Source: JANRKN01 sp033763435 (GTDB lineage Bacteria; Planctomycetota; Phycisphaerae; Phycisphaerales; UBA1924). Taken from it: a DNA stretch of 21,966 nt. Position 1 is the first letter of the stretch. Each line of letters starts with the position of its first letter. The notes beneath the pieces are model-generated. The model saw only the letters and a list, made by a program, of their open reading frames with translations, was not told where the DNA came from and searched no databases. Position numbers and translations under genes: made by a program. The stretch lies in the NCBI GenBank assembly GCA_033763435.1, contig JANRKN010000103.1:1-21966 (forward strand), given 5' to 3'. Below, piece after piece: positions 20,801-21,966 of the stretch.

Positions 20801-21966
20801 ATGCCCGACGCCCGCTCCATCCCGCTCAGTCAGGGCTCGCCGGTCGTCTCGGCCCGCTCATTCCTCGCCGCGGTCGCGCCCGCATCGCCCGCACGCTCCC
20901 TCTACATCCACGTCCCCTTCTGCTTTCACAAGTGCCACTACTGCGACTTCTACTCCATCGTCGACACCCGCGATCGCCAGGAAGCCTTCACCGACCGCCT
21001 CATCCGCGAGCTCATCGCCCAGGCCCCGCTCGCCCACGGTCCCCACAACACGCCCGCGCCCCTCCGCACCATCTTCGTCGGGGGCGGCACACCCTCCCTC
21101 CTCCGCCCCGACCTCTGGCAGCGCATCCTCACCACCCTCCACGCTCACTACGACCTCTCCCTCATGCCCGCCTCCACCCAAGGCGACGGCGAGTTCACCG
21201 TCGAGTGCAACCCCGAAACCGTCACTCCTGAACTCCTCGCCATCCTCCGCGCCGGAGGCGTCAACCGCGTTTCCATCGGCGCCCAGTCCTTCAACCCCGC
21301 GCACCTCAAGACCCTCGAGCGCTGGCACGACCCAGAAAACGTCCCCAAAGCCTTGGAGCTCGCCCGCGCCACGGGCATCGCGCGCCAGTCCATCGACCTC
21401 ATCTATGCCATCCCGGGCCAGACCCTCGCCGACCTCGAGCGCGACCTCGCCCGCGCGCTCACCCTCGGCACAACGCACCTCTCCGCCTACTCCCTCACCT
21501 ACGAGCCGAACACCGCCATGACCGCCCGCAAGAACCGCGGCGAGTTCGCGCCCATCGACGAAGACCTCGACGCCGACATGGCTGAGCTGGTCTTCACGAC
21601 CCTCCGCGCCGCGGGCCTCGACCGCTACGAGATCTCGAACTTCGCCCGCCCGGGCGACGAGAGCCGGCACAACCTCGCGTACTGGCGCCAGGAGTTCTGG
21701 CTCGCCTGCGGCCCGAGCGCCTCGGGTCACATCGCGGGCCACCGCTGGAAGAACGTCCCGCGCCTGGACGACTACCTCTCGATGGACGACGCGGGCTTCA
21801 CCGCCGCTCGCGACCACGAGCCGCCCGACCCGCGACGGGCGCTGTCTGAACGCCTGATGACCGGGCTGCGCCTGCGCGAGGGCCTGCCGCTCGCGGAGAT
21901 CGAACCCGCCGCGCGGGCACTGGGTGTCTGGCCCTCGCTCGAACGCGCCGCCGGGCGCCTGCACGC
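20801..21966 (+). CDS. hemW: HemW-type radical SAM protein (heme chaperone), cut at the right edge
   Basis: 388 residues are visible with no stop before the edge. The radical SAM cluster motif is VPFCFHKCHYCDFYS (C41, C45, C48). It is followed by IFVGGGTPSLL (91-101), VECNPET (134-140), RVSIGAQSF, DLIYAIPGQT and RHNLAYW (289-295). A Phe in CDF rather than a fourth cysteine separates HemW from HemN, the true oxygen-independent coproporphyrinogen oxidase. HemW binds heme and delivers it to apoproteins; it is often mislabelled coproporphyrinogen III oxidase. E. coli HemW has about 378 residues, so most of the protein is present, with about 30 extra residues before the cluster motif. The ATG at 20801 has no clear ribosome binding site, so the start is less certain. 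It diverges from the FHA gene. Confidence 0.88.
   Translation, partial: MPDARSIPLSQGSPVVSARSFLAAVAPASPARSLYIHVPFCFHKCHYCDFYSIVDTRDRQEAFTDRLIRELIAQAPLAHGPHNTPAPLRTIFVGGGTPSLLRPDLWQRILTTLHAHYDLSLMPASTQGDGEFTVECNPETVTPELLAILRAGGVNRVSIGAQSFNPAHLKTLERWHDPENVPKALELARATGIARQSIDLIYAIPGQTLADLERDLARALTLGTTHLSAYSLTYEPNTAMTARKNRGEFAPIDEDLDADMAELVFTTLRAAGLDRYEISNFARPGDESRHNLAYWRQEFWLACGPSASGHIAGHRWKNVPRLDDYLSMDDAGFTAARDHEPPDPRRALSERLMTGLRLREGLPLAEIEPAARALGVWPSLERAAGRLH

Noticed and set aside
20487..21521. Plus-strand open frame (344 codons) overlapping the start of hemW
   Set aside because: It is a Ser/Pro/Thr/Arg-rich out-of-frame shadow; the hemW frame has the radical SAM cysteines.
1..21966. tRNA, rRNA, CRISPR arrays, insertion sequences, prophage genes or attachment sites
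   Set aside because: No cloverleaf, rRNA-like stretch, regularly spaced repeats, transposase or integrase motifs or long direct repeats were seen on reading both strands.

Overview
The window is very GC-rich, with densely packed genes and no RNA genes, insertion sequences or CRISPR arrays that I can see. It most likely comes from a planctomycete of the Phycisphaerales type. The main evidence is a secreted protein ending in a 'GC-type' dockerin-like double repeat, a glycosidase-like protein with several EF-hand/dockerin-like loops, a tiny CX4C/CXXC zinc-ribbon protein, several Gfo/Idh/MocA oxidoreductases, and a NagB-PIG-L fusion. This lineage call is inference from gene content, not from a marker gene.

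Layout. (1) 1-494, minus: the start of a secreted beta-rich protein, cut by the window edge and homologous to the gene at 12845-14179. (2) 652-8051, minus: six genes in one direction. In transcription order they are a Gfo/Idh/MocA oxidoreductase, a NagB-like/PIG-L fusion, a TIM-barrel sugar isomerase/epimerase, two more Gfo/Idh/MocA oxidoreductases, and a secreted NAGPA-type phosphodiester glycosidase. (3) 8160-12583, plus, divergent from block 2: two secreted GHL10-type (DUF187/YngK/DigH-like) glycoside hydrolases, the second with dockerin-like repeats, then a ROK-family kinase whose start overlaps the stop of the second hydrolase. (4) 12845-14179, plus: a secreted protein with a GC-type dockerin tail, its own promoter and a strong intrinsic terminator. 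(5) 14280-19804, minus: purA and uppS overlap by ATGA, followed by a compact three-gene set of a diaminopentanoate-dehydrogenase-like reductase, an alpha-oxoamine synthase (BioF/KBL type) and a serine beta-lactamase-fold protein. (6) 19925-20113 plus, 20120-20617 minus and 20801 to the right edge plus: a zinc-ribbon miniprotein, an FHA protein and HemW.

How the genes may work together. Blocks 2 and 3 together look like a locus for breaking down an amino-sugar glycan or recycling envelope glycan. The secreted GHL10 enzymes and the phosphodiester glycosidase would release sugars. The PIG-L deacetylase and NagB-like domains, the ROK kinase, three NAD(P)-dependent oxidoreductases and the isomerase would process them. 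The substrate is not visible in the sequence. The NagB-like domain lacks one conserved catalytic aspartate and the ROK protein lacks the family zinc motif, so the standard GlcNAc-6-P route should not be assumed.

Two of the plus-strand secreted-protein genes share a promoter pattern, TTGGG(A/C)-17 bp-TAGACT. Perfect short dyads lie in the two divergent intergenic regions at 8073-8090 and 19825-19840, and inside the 12696-12724 promoter. No gap between genes exceeds 300 bases; the largest, 12584-12844, holds a promoter, dyads and a roughly 110-nt leader.
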